A DNA stretch of 16,006 bases from Bacteroidales bacterium (lineage in GTDB: Bacteria; Bacteroidota; Bacteroidia; Bacteroidales; Bacteroidaceae), in assembly GCA_004552195.1 (NCBI GenBank), contig SFPC01000042.1, forward strand, positions 1 to 16,006, written 5' to 3'. The notes under the pieces are model-generated. The model saw only the letters and a list, made by a program, of their open reading frames with translations, was not told where the DNA came from and did no database searches. The translations under genes and the position numbers were made by a program. Shown here piece by piece: positions 6,981 to 13,017 of the stretch (position 1 is the stretch's first letter; every line of letters begins with the position of its first letter).

Positions 6981-8852
6981 TCATTCCACCGTCACGCTCT
7001 TCGCCAGGTTGCGCGGCATGTCCACGTTGAGCCCTTTCTTCACGGCCACATGGTAGGCCAGGAGCTGCATCGGCACAACGCTCAGAAGGGGTTCGAGACA
7101 GTTGAGGATATCGGGCACTTCGAGGAGGTCGTGGGCAAACTTACTGATGTCGGTGTCGCCCTCTGTGACCACGGCCAGAATGCGTCCGTTGCGGCTCTGC
7201 ACTTCCTGCATATTGGAGATAATCTTGTGGTAGAGCTGATGGTGCGTAGCGATAAAGACAATGGGCATCTCCTTGTCAACCAAGGCTATCGGACCGTGCT
7301 TCATCTCTGCGGCAGGATATCCTTCAGCGTGGATGTAACTGATTTCCTTCAATTTCAGTGCCCCTTCAAGTGCCACGGGGTAGTTGTAGCCGCGACCCAG
7401 ATAAAGGAAGTTCTTGGCATAGGTGAACTGCGAGGCCAGGTTGGCGATGGTGTCGTTTTGGAGTAGCACCTTCTTCATGAGGTTCGGGATTTCCATCAGT
7501 CCGGCGCAAGTCTGCTGGAACTTTTCTTCGCTCACCGTACCAAGGGCACGGCCAAGTGCCAGCGAGAGCATGGTGAGCACGGTGACCTGGCCGGTAAAAG
7601 CCTTTGTGGAGGCCACACCTATTTCGGGACCCACGTGGATATACACGCCGGTTTCGGCCTCACGGGCAATGCTGCTGCCTACACCATTGACTATGCCAAA
7701 AACGAGTGCCCCCTCCTTTTTGGCCAGTTGGATGGCGGCCAGCGTGTCGGCCGTTTCGCCGCTCTGGCTGATGGCGATGACCACATCGTCCTTTTCGATC
7801 ACAGGATTGCGGTAGCGGAACTCGCTGGCATATTCCACCTCCACACGAATGCGGCACATTTCCTCGATGAGCTGCTTGCCGATGAGCCCCGCGTGCCAGG
7901 AGGTGCCGCAGGCCACGATAATCACGTGGCGGGCACGGATGAGTTTGGCCTTGAAGTTGTGCAGGGCCGAGAGGTTGATGTCATACGAGCCGTCGGCCTG
8001 TTTGACAACGCGGCCACGCATACAATTCTCGATGCACTGCGGCTGCTCGAAAATTTCCTTCAGCATGAAGTGGGGATAGCCGCCTTTGCTCAGGGCATTG
8101 ATGTCGAGGTCTACATTCTGTACGCTCACTTCGGCCACGATTTCATCGAGGTTCGTGATTTCGAGCTCGTGACCTACACGGATATCTGCTATTTGCTCAT
8201 CTTCGAGATAGACCATCTGGTGCGTATGCTCAATGAGCGGCGTGGCATCGCTGCCGATGAAAAACTCCGTGCTGTCCTGGCCGATGCCGATGACGAGGGG
8301 CGAAGCCTTGCGGGCAGCCACGAGGTGTTTGCCGTTGTTGCGTTCCATCACCACGATGGCATACGCGCCGATGGTTTTCTTTAACGCCTGGCTTACCGCA
8401 TTCTTCAGCTTTTTGCCGTTCTTTTGGTAAAAGTAGTCAATGAGTTGCACCAGCACCTCCGTGTCCGTTTCGCTCTGGAATGAATAGCCGAGCTCCACGA
8501 GTTGTTCCTTGAGGAGTTGGTAATTCTCAATGATGCCGTTGTGGACGAGTGCCAAGTCGCCGCTGCCCGACAGGTGGGGGTGAGCGTTCGTTTCCGAGGG
8601 TTCGCCGTGGGTAGCCCAACGCGTATGGCCTATGCCCACCGTGAAGTCTGCGGCATCAGCGGCCGACTGCCGGAGCTTTCTTTCAAGATTGTCTACTTTG
8701 CCTTTGGCCTTGAACACCTCAATACGGCCGACTTCGGGTTGTGTCAGGGCAATGCCTGCACTGTCATATCCGCGATACTCCAGTTGGTGGAGTCCTTTGA
8801 TAAGAAAGGGGGCAGCTTTCGCCTTACCTATGTATCCTACAATACCACACAT
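6981..8852 (-). CDS. glmS: Glutamine--fructose-6-phosphate aminotransferase (isomerizing)
   Basis: This 623-residue cytosolic enzyme makes glucosamine 6-phosphate from fructose 6-phosphate and glutamine, the committed step to UDP-GlcNAc for peptidoglycan and LPS. The N-terminal class II glutaminase domain begins MCGIVGYIG, with Cys2 as nucleophile once Met is removed, and has HTRWATHG (76-83) and HNGIIEN (104-110). Two SIS sugar-isomerase domains follow, marked by ACGTSWHAG, SQSGETADT, GRGYNYPVALEGALKLKE and AEGYPAAEMKHGPIAL; the end NLAKSVTVE is the conserved C-terminal tail. Length is slightly above the usual 609-615. The ATG at 8852 gives the exact MCGIVGY start. A 77-nt AT-rich leader separates it from the IS607 tnpB stop, and the element lies in the same orientation, so part of its transcription may come from or through the element. 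Confidence 0.98.
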   Translation of the reverse strand: MCGIVGYIGKAKAAPFLIKGLHQLEYRGYDSAGIALTQPEVGRIEVFKAKGKVDNLERKLRQSAADAADFTVGIGHTRWATHGEPSETNAHPHLSGSGDLALVHNGIIENYQLLKEQLVELGYSFQSETDTEVLVQLIDYFYQKNGKKLKNAVSQALKKTIGAYAIVVMERNNGKHLVAARKASPLVIGIGQDSTEFFIGSDATPLIEHTHQMVYLEDEQIADIRVGHELEITNLDEIVAEVSVQNVDLDINALSKGGYPHFMLKEIFEQPQCIENCMRGRVVKQADGSYDINLSALHNFKAKLIRARHVIIVACGTSWHAGLIGKQLIEEMCRIRVEVEYASEFRYRNPVIEKDDVVIAISQSGETADTLAAIQLAKKEGALVFGIVNGVGSSIAREAETGVYIHVGPEIGVASTKAFTGQVTVLTMLSLALGRALGTVSEEKFQQTCAGLMEIPNLMKKVLLQNDTIANLASQFTYAKNFLYLGRGYNYPVALEGALKLKEISYIHAEGYPAAEMKHGPIALVDKEMPIVFIATHHQLYHKIISNMQEVQSRNGRILAVVTEGDTDISKFAHDLLEVPDILNCLEPLLSVVPMQLLAYHVAVKKGLNVDMPRNLAKSVTVE

Positions 8853-8884
8853 ATAATTAATTCCGGTTTAGTGAATAACGTTAA

Positions 8885-8892
8885 TAAAAGTA
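8885..8892 (-). promoter_or_regulatory. Weak candidate -7 box for glmS
   Basis: On the minus strand TACTTTTA (8892 to 8885) differs from TAnnTTTG only in the last base, with an AT-rich TTTT-containing tract at about the -33 distance. It is the only plausible -7 element between the tnpB stop and the glmS ATG. It may belong to the IS end or to the original glmS leader. Confidence 0.25.
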
Positions 8893-8929
8893 TTAAAATA
8901 ATTAAAATCTATTCTACTTTTTACATAAG

Positions 8930-10162
8930 TCACACAATCCGAACAAACGGATTGCTGTACCTTACAGGACATAACGAGTGCCCACTATTGACTATCCTAC
9001 TGACGTAGGAATCGCCAACTACTTTTCGCATGATGTTCAAGGCTCCATTTTGGTCGGCATTGATAAGTTTACCTATAGAAGAGCGGAAGAGTCCTCTCTT
9101 AGTTCTTCTTCCAAGGTATTGTTCGTGCTTGCCGATCGGTTCAAGAGCCAGCGCATCACATTTACTTGTGTAGCTTTCTTCATGTTCCACGAAGTCAATA
9201 CCAACCATTTCGCACTTGTACTTTAGATAGGAGGTTAATCTCGCAAAAGGCATCTGAACAAACTTCTGGTTGTTTCTCTTGCCCATGTCGGATTCCTGTT
9301 TCCATCCGGCATTGTAGCCTACAATTAACTTGCCTATCTTTTTCTCTACAAGTATGTCAACAATCTGGCGGCTGACCTTTTGGAAAGCATCCTCAAAGTA
9401 GCGGTCTCGCTTGTCGTACATACAAATGATTCTTCTTGTGCTTCGCTTTATGCCTTGCTGATCTTTAATGGACTGCAAGTGAGAAAGTGTCTTGTTAAAG
9501 TATTGATTATATGATTTAAGATATTTACCGCTAAAGATAACACATCCTTCGTCAGTCACCATCGTAGCGAGATTATCAAGTCCGAGGTCGATGGCTGCGC
9601 ATTTGTTCGTGTCAACATCTGTATGCTGTACGTCGTAGTCATAAACAATCTCAACCTTTATATTATGGTCGTTGGGAAGCATACGCACCTGATTAAACTT
9701 GACAATGCGACTGCTGTATTTCTCCCATTGAGGAATATCCACGAACAAGTCCTTTGCAAGTTTTATGCGTCCATCCTTGATACTACATGACTGATTGGTA
9801 TAGTACAAGTTAAACATACCACCACGCTTGCGATAATGTGGCATCTGGGGTATGCTTTTATACTTCTCTGGGTGTTTCTTCCAATCCTTGATGCTCTTGC
9901 AGTATGCCTTCATGTTCTTATCCAGAACACGGAGTATCTGTTGAGAACACTGCGACTTCAGTAACTTGTAATTACATTCACCTTCGAGGTTGGTAACACC
10001 CTTAATGAGTTTATCCATGTCGTTATACCACGTCCAAACACCATCGGCATCGAGATGCCGACGGAACAGATAAAGAGCCTGATTGTACAGGTTGTTCGAT
10101 ATGCGGAACAACTTGTCTAACTCTTCTGTGTGACGAATGTAAAACTTATAGACTAATCTCAT
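8930..10162 (-). CDS. tnpB: TnpB family RNA-guided endonuclease (IS607 OrfB), zinc-finger-less type
   Basis: This 410-residue protein belongs to the TnpB family, ancestors of Cas12, which cut DNA with an RuvC domain guided by an RNA made from the element's end. The RuvC-I motif is AAIDLGLDNLAT (D192) and RuvC-III is LINADQNGALNI (D370). The segment between them differs from common TnpB. Where EDLN normally supplies the RuvC-II Glu there is LIVGYNAGWKQESDMGKR (E290 close by). The CxxC...CxxC zinc ribbon is replaced by SYTSKCDALALEPIGKHEQ, followed by YLGRRTKRGLFRS, with one Cys only. I recall a TnpB subgroup with the same EEXYTSK...RRXKRGL pattern, so this looks like a subfamily trait rather than decay. 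The N-terminal REC-like region is full length and the frame is intact. It starts at the ATG at 10162, overlapping tnpA by 17 nt, so translational coupling is likely. Confidence 0.93.
   Translation of the reverse strand: MRLVYKFYIRHTEELDKLFRISNNLYNQALYLFRRHLDADGVWTWYNDMDKLIKGVTNLEGECNYKLLKSQCSQQILRVLDKNMKAYCKSIKDWKKHPEKYKSIPQMPHYRKRGGMFNLYYTNQSCSIKDGRIKLAKDLFVDIPQWEKYSSRIVKFNQVRMLPNDHNIKVEIVYDYDVQHTDVDTNKCAAIDLGLDNLATMVTDEGCVIFSGKYLKSYNQYFNKTLSHLQSIKDQQGIKRSTRRIICMYDKRDRYFEDAFQKVSRQIVDILVEKKIGKLIVGYNAGWKQESDMGKRNNQKFVQMPFARLTSYLKYKCEMVGIDFVEHEESYTSKCDALALEPIGKHEQYLGRRTKRGLFRSSIGKLINADQNGALNIMRKVVGDSYVSRIVNSGHSLCPVRYSNPFVRIV
8935..8967 (-). ncRNA. Candidate 3' hairpins of a TnpB-associated guide RNA (omega RNA)
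   Basis: Two perfect hairpins abut at the very 3' end of tnpB. Read on the minus strand these are CTGTA-AGG-TACAG (8967 to 8955) and then CAATCCG-TTTGTT-CGGATTG (8954 to 8935). They overlap the last dozen codons of tnpB. Guide RNAs of TnpB systems are known to come from the tnpB 3' region and to run past the element's right end, with the guide taken from flanking DNA. The hairpins are seen; their role as guide-RNA scaffold is inferred. Confidence 0.4.
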
Positions 10163-10775
10163 TTTTCAAGTCTTCTTGTACTATTTCTAATTTACGTTTT
10201 CTTCTCTTGCTGTACATTTTCATGGCGAAGCAGTGCAGCATGGAAATTATCTCTTCAAAGATTTCGGTCTCGTCGGATTTATCCTCCGAATCATTTATCA
10301 CAACAATCTCGCATCCAAACTCAGCAAACAATTTCTGAAACATATCGAAAGATATTCTCGAAAGCCTATCTTTATATGTTATGTAGAGTTTACCAACTTT
10401 ATAACTAAGAATGCCATCAAGTAGTATTTTGAATTGCTTGCGGTCGAAGTTCATACCGCTTGCTATATCCTTGTATGACTTGTTGACCTTTATTCCGTTT
10501 TTGTTGCAGTAACTAATGAGCGTCTGCTCTTGATTTGCGAGGTCTGTTTTCTGCTTGGCTGTTGAGACTCTTGCGTAAGTGACATTCAATCTCTCATTAG
10601 CAAGACCAGCCTTGCGGTAAACATCGTCATCATTGTAATCATAGAAGCCGTTTGGCAACTCGACTACCCGAATCTCTTTATTCTGCACGTATTTTACCAA
10701 AGTTTGGCGTGATACGTGTAATATCTTCAATACTCTTGCACTTTTTATATTGCAAAATGAAGAAGAATAATTCAA
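10146..10775 (-). CDS. tnpA: IS607-family serine recombinase (transposase)
   Basis: This 209-residue transposase is a serine recombinase that moves the element through a circular intermediate with loose target choice. An N-terminal MerR-like HTH (SARVLKILHVSRQTLVKYVQ, about 12-31) precedes the small IS607-type catalytic domain: VTYARVSTAKQKTDLANQE with nucleophile Ser71, then KDIASGMNF, then VGKLYITYKDRLSRISFDMF and the acidic VVINDSEDKSDE loop. A basic C-terminus (SKRRKRK) follows. HTH-before-catalytic order and length are as expected for IS607 TnpA. No ATG is available near the N-terminus; the frame opens at a TTG (10775), which keeps the HTH whole, and I take this as the likely start. It overlaps tnpB by 17 nt. 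Confidence 0.92.
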   Translation of the reverse strand: MNYSSSFCNIKSARVLKILHVSRQTLVKYVQNKEIRVVELPNGFYDYNDDDVYRKAGLANERLNVTYARVSTAKQKTDLANQEQTLISYCNKNGIKVNKSYKDIASGMNFDRKQFKILLDGILSYKVGKLYITYKDRLSRISFDMFQKLFAEFGCEIVVINDSEDKSDETEIFEEIISMLHCFAMKMYSKRRKRKLEIVQEDLKNEISL

Positions 10776-10785
10776 TTATCAAAAT

Positions 10786-10798
10786 ATTATGTCATAAT
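10786..10798. repeat. Palindrome just upstream of IS607 tnpA
   Basis: ATTATG-T-CATAAT (10786-10798) is a perfect 6-bp inverted repeat 11 nt before the TTG start, in an AT-only stretch. It could be a recombinase or regulator binding site near the element's left end. In such AT-rich DNA it could also arise by chance. Confidence 0.3.
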
Positions 10799-10862
10799 TT
10801 TCATATTATTTGCTATTATATCAAGAATCTGTGTTTTGTGTTCTGTAATGCTGTCAAGGCTG

Positions 10863-10893
10863 CAAATGTAGTGGAAGGAAAGGACTTGCCCAA
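10863..10893 (-). promoter_or_regulatory. Minus-strand promoter upstream of the IS607 element (possible former glmS promoter)
   Basis: On the minus strand TTGG (10893 to 10890) is followed after 19 nt by TACATTTG (10870 to 10863), a perfect TAnnTTTG -7 box with a 3/4 match at -33. It lies between the recO stop and the IS607 genes and points at tnpA, tnpB and glmS. Its sequence context is host-like, so it may be the original glmS promoter displaced by the insertion; that history is inferred. Confidence 0.5.
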
Positions 10894-10954
10894 CATTCGG
10901 ACTGCAGTTTTTCAGAACAGCCCACGAAGTAGTTTGCCGGAGTACGCCACACTC

Positions 10955-11671
10955 CTAAAACAAATCCTTCAGTATCGAGAGCGATTTCAGTTCGGGAAAA
11001 CCCGGTAGGTGGAGACTGTAGAACCGGTTGATTTGTTCCAGCAGGCGGGAGCGTTCGCCACCGCTAAAGCGGAACACGTGCATCGTCTCATAGCGCATAC
11101 GCAGGAGTTTGGGCACCAACGCCGCATCTGCGGGCTGCAGGCATTCGGAGTGGAGGGGCTGCTGATCGACAAATGTGGCACTTCGCATATCGAACCATGC
11201 ACCTGCCGCGAAATCCTCTACGTTAGGCATGAATCCCAGAAAACGCGCGAGGCGAAGCAGGAATACCAGATGGAAGTTGGAAAATGAGTGCGTGCAGGTA
11301 TCGAGCCATGCCACAGAATGCACAATGTAGTCGTACACACTGCGGCTGTACGGTTCGCTCCGCAACGCATAATAAAGGAATTCTGCCAGGAAAAGCGCGA
11401 TGGCCGACTTGTAGGGGTCGTAGGGAAGGGAAACGAGGGGGAGGGCGACCGCTGCGTACTTCGGTCGCTGCAGGCTGGCCTTGGGGCGGTGGTCCCACGC
11501 CACATCAAGCACAGACAAAGGCTGGAACAGCGTGTGGCGCACCGCCGTACGGCGTGAACGGCTCACCTTGACGCTCATACCCAAACAGCCCATCTCTGCT
11601 GTGAGGAGGTGAACAATGAGCGTATCATCGTTGTATTTGATGCTTCGGAGCACTATGGCTTGCGATTTCAT
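10955..11671 (-). CDS. recO: DNA repair protein RecO
   Basis: This 238-residue protein is the RecO mediator, which with RecR loads RecA on SSB-coated single strands and anneals complementary strands. The N-terminal OB-fold begins MKSQAIVLRSIKYNDDTLIV and continues with LLTAEMGCLGMSVKVSRS, as in Bacteroidales RecO. The helical C-terminal region includes FLAEFLYYALRSEPYSRSVYDYI and FLLRLARFLGFMPNV. The four-Cys zinc site found in many RecO proteins is absent, which I believe is usual in this phylum. The ATG at 11671 is preceded by a good -7 box. It is divergent from the tRNA-Glu/rpsT unit. The stop lies inside a GGAGT/ACTCC inverted repeat (10939-10955). Confidence 0.92.
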   Translation of the reverse strand: MKSQAIVLRSIKYNDDTLIVHLLTAEMGCLGMSVKVSRSRRTAVRHTLFQPLSVLDVAWDHRPKASLQRPKYAAVALPLVSLPYDPYKSAIALFLAEFLYYALRSEPYSRSVYDYIVHSVAWLDTCTHSFSNFHLVFLLRLARFLGFMPNVEDFAAGAWFDMRSATFVDQQPLHSECLQPADAALVPKLLRMRYETMHVFRFSGGERSRLLEQINRFYSLHLPGFPELKSLSILKDLF

Positions 11672-11724
11672 GATACAGAAGTTTTAAAAACATCCGCCAC
11701 TTCAACAGGAAGCATTGGAGAATA

Positions 11725-11732
11725 CAAAAATA
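11725..11732 (-). promoter_or_regulatory. -7 box for recO
   Basis: TATTTTTG on the minus strand (11732 to 11725) matches TAnnTTTG, with a T-rich tract in the -33 region but no exact TTTG. It would give a leader of about 45-50 nt before the recO ATG. Confidence 0.5.
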
Positions 11733-11825
11733 GGGCGTTCTGCCCTTGAAAAGGCTTATAAACAGGATGAAAAGTGACCGAAACATGAAAAATCACACTT
11801 TTTTTTGAAAAAAAACTGCCAAAAC

Positions 11826-11856
11826 TTTGCAGGAATAAAAACTTGTTCTACTTTTG
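11826..11856 (+). promoter_or_regulatory. Strong Bacteroidetes promoter for tRNA-Glu and rpsT
   Basis: TTTG (11826-11829), 19 nt, then TACTTTTG (11849-11856): both elements match the consensus and the spacing is ideal. It lies about 43 nt before the tRNA 5' end, as expected for a short trimmed leader, and no other promoter is seen before rpsT. Confidence 0.85.
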
Positions 11857-11898
11857 CACTCGCAAATCAGGCCGAGAGGCATAATGATTTGAAGGCTT

Positions 11899-11970
11899 GG
11901 TCCCTTCGTCTATCGGTTAGGACGAGAGATTTTCATTCTCTAAAGAGGAGTTCGACTCTCCTAGGGACTA
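11899..11970 (+). tRNA. tRNA-Glu (anticodon TTC)
   Basis: A 72-nt cloverleaf can be folded by eye. The acceptor stem is GGTCCCT (11899-11905) with AGGGACT (11963-11969) and discriminator A. The anticodon stem AGAGA/TCTCT encloses the loop TTTTCAT, with anticodon TTC at 11932-11934. The T arm is GAGGAG-TTCGACT-CTCCT-like with the usual TTCGA. CCA is not encoded, as is usual in this group. rpsT starts 21 nt downstream, so the tRNA is probably cut from a tRNA-mRNA precursor. Confidence 0.95.
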
Positions 11971-11991
11971 CTAATAATAGAATAATAAGAA

Positions 11992-12246
11992 ATGGCAAAC
12001 CACAAATCATCTGTAAAAAGAATTCGTCAGACGGCGTCTCGCAGACTGCACAACAGATATTACGCTAAGACAATGCGTAATGCAGTACGTAAGCTCCGCG
12101 CTACGACTGACAAAGCAGCTGCAACGGAGCTTCTGCCGAAAGTGCAGAAGATGCTTGACAAGCTTGCTAAGACTAACATCATCCACAAAAACAAGGCAGC
12201 TAACCTCAAGAGCAGCATCGCACTCCACGTGAACAAGCTCGCCTAA
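11992..12246 (+). CDS. rpsT: 30S ribosomal protein S20
   Basis: This 84-residue, Lys/Arg-rich helical protein is primary 16S rRNA binding protein S20. It begins [21 protein letters not shown] and ends [17 protein letters not shown], the characteristic S20 termini (ANHKSxxKRxRQ; [12 protein letters not shown]). Length is normal. The ATG at 11992 follows an A-rich, SD-less leader (AATAATAAGA). It shares a strong promoter with tRNA-Glu and is followed after 28 nt by a clear terminator, so the two form a compact unit for translation components. Confidence 0.97.
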   Translation: MANHKSSVKRIRQTASRRLHNRYYAKTMRNAVRKLRATTDKAAATELLPKVQKMLDKLAKTNIIHKNKAANLKSSIALHVNKLA

Positions 12247-12274
12247 TCTGTTAGTCATTCATTCAGAATTTCAT

Positions 12275-12309
12275 TCCCTTCCTTGCTTCGGCATCGAAGG
12301 GATTTTTTT
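12275..12309 (+). terminator. Rho-independent terminator of rpsT
   Basis: TCCCTTC (12275-12281) pairs with GAAGGGA (12296-12302) and is directly followed by seven T residues, 28 nt after the rpsT stop. Confidence 0.9.
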
Positions 12310-12481
12310 ATGCCTAATATCTATCCTATACCTATGCAGATGCCAGCGGCGTAGTAGGGGAGGCTGTGTACTCATGGGAAAAGCCTTCTGTCATATTTCA
12401 GGTTTTAGACAAATTGGCGTCAAAATATTATTCTTTGTGAAATAAGCTCTTAGGTCAAGCATATTTACCGATTTGTGCTTG

Positions 12482-12572
12482 TTTGTATGATGTTCCCTTT
12501 ATATCTTTGTGACAGTTTATTGAACCGCTATTCTTTCTTGAATGGCTTGAGCCACTTTTTAGTGGCTTTTTT
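12482..12572 (+). ncRNA. Orphan promoter-terminator pair: possible ~60-nt small RNA
   Basis: Within the gene-free stretch 12310-12690 lie TATCTTTG (12502-12509), a perfect -7 box, with TTTG at 12482-12485 (16-nt spacing, a little short). A compact rho-independent terminator follows: GCCACT (12551-12556) with AGTGGC (12561-12566), a TTTT loop and six T residues. No ORF fits between them. A transcript starting near 12513 would be about 60 nt. The elements are seen; the RNA is inferred. I see no other gene in this stretch. Confidence 0.4.
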
Positions 12573-12690
12573 ATTTCTAATCGGCAAAGTGCATTTCTTA
12601 ATGCCAACAAATTGATTAACGGCAATCGGTTTGAGGTTGTGAGGGGAAATATTGTCGTGCTTTGCCGAAAAGAGGATACGGCCATGGCAC

Positions 12691-12725
12691 AAAAAAATCG
12701 GCATCCAAGTCTTTGCTTGGATGCC
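12691..12725 (-). terminator. Terminator of the tRNA-Asn pair
   Basis: GGCATCCAAG (12700-12709) and CTTGGATGCC (12716-12725) make a perfect 10-bp stem with a 6-nt loop. On the minus strand it is followed by GATTTTTTT (12699 to 12691), just past the 3' end of the first tRNA-Asn copy. Confidence 0.9.
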
Positions 12726-12731
12726 CCTTTG

Positions 12732-12805
12732 CGCTTCAGGATGGGCTTGAACCAACGACCCCCTGATTAACAGTCAGGTGCTCTAACCAACTGAGCTACT
12801 GAAGC
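12732..12805 (-). tRNA. tRNA-Asn (anticodon GTT), copy nearest the terminator
   Basis: On the minus strand a 74-nt cloverleaf starts GCTTCAGTAGCTCAG. The acceptor GCTTCAG pairs with CTGAAGC, the anticodon arm is CTGAC-TGTTAAT-like with GTT, and the T-arm carries GGTTCAAG. The discriminator is G and CCA is not encoded. It is identical to the second copy 31 nt upstream. Confidence 0.95.
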
Positions 12806-12836
12806 AAGTGCAATTCAGTGAAGCAGTTTTGCTTTG

Positions 12837-12910
12837 CGCTTCAGGATGGGCTTGAACCAACGACCCCCTGATTAACAGTCAGGTGCTCTAACCAACTGAG
12901 CTACTGAAGC
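12837..12910 (-). tRNA. tRNA-Asn (anticodon GTT), promoter-proximal copy
   Basis: This 74-nt gene is base-for-base identical to the copy at 12732-12805, including the trailing GCAAA on the 3' side, as expected for a recent tandem duplication or one kept identical by gene conversion. Both would be processed from a single transcript starting near 12950. Confidence 0.95.
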
Positions 12911-12955
12911 AAATTCTAAGCGGCAAATATGAGCCTCTTTTCCTGAATTGCGGTG

Positions 12956-12963
12956 CAAAGGTA
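12956..12963 (-). promoter_or_regulatory. -7 box for the tRNA-Asn pair
   Basis: TACCTTTG on the minus strand (12963 to 12956) matches TAnnTTTG, 46 nt before the tRNA 5' end. I see no TTTG at the -33 distance. Confidence 0.55.
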
Positions 12964-12985
12964 AGGCATATTTTTAAATTAGCCC

Positions 12986-12993
12986 TATATTTG
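12986..12993 (+). promoter_or_regulatory. -7 box for the PfkB kinase gene
   Basis: TATATTTG (12986-12993) matches TAnnTTTG. It is 24 nt before the ATG at 13018 and excludes an upstream TTG (12991) as start, since that codon lies in the box. It is divergent from the tRNA-Asn promoter, about 22 bp away. No clear -33 TTTG is present. Confidence 0.6.
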
Positions 12994-13017
12994 CACAGAA
13001 AAATTGAAAAAAATCAG

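Larger units (their letters stand above)
8853..10862 (-). mobile_element. IS607-family insertion sequence (serine recombinase + TnpB)
   Basis: A MerR-HTH/serine-recombinase gene (tnpA) overlaps a tnpB gene on the same strand, the defining arrangement of IS607. The coordinates given are outer limits set by the glmS ATG and by the host-like -7 box at 10863-10870. IS607 elements lack terminal inverted repeats and make no target duplication, so the true ends cannot be fixed by eye. The element's genes are visibly more AT-rich, with different codon use, than glmS and recO on either side, which fits horizontal acquisition. It sits between recO and glmS without breaking either. Confidence 0.85.

Noticed and set aside
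8853..8929. glmS ribozyme or riboswitch in the glmS leader
   Set aside because: The leader is only 77 nt, AT-rich and partly IS-derived; no glmS ribozyme core is visible and the ribozyme is mainly a Firmicutes feature.
11284..11571. Plus-strand ORFs opposite recO
   Set aside because: Antisense shadow frames of a recognised RecO gene with no promoter or domain.
12455..12755. Two overlapping minus-strand ORFs of about 75 codons between rpsT and tRNA-Asn
   Set aside because: They run through the terminators and promoter-like elements, start near the tRNA terminator and have no recognisable domain; an integrase remnant was considered but no motif supports it.
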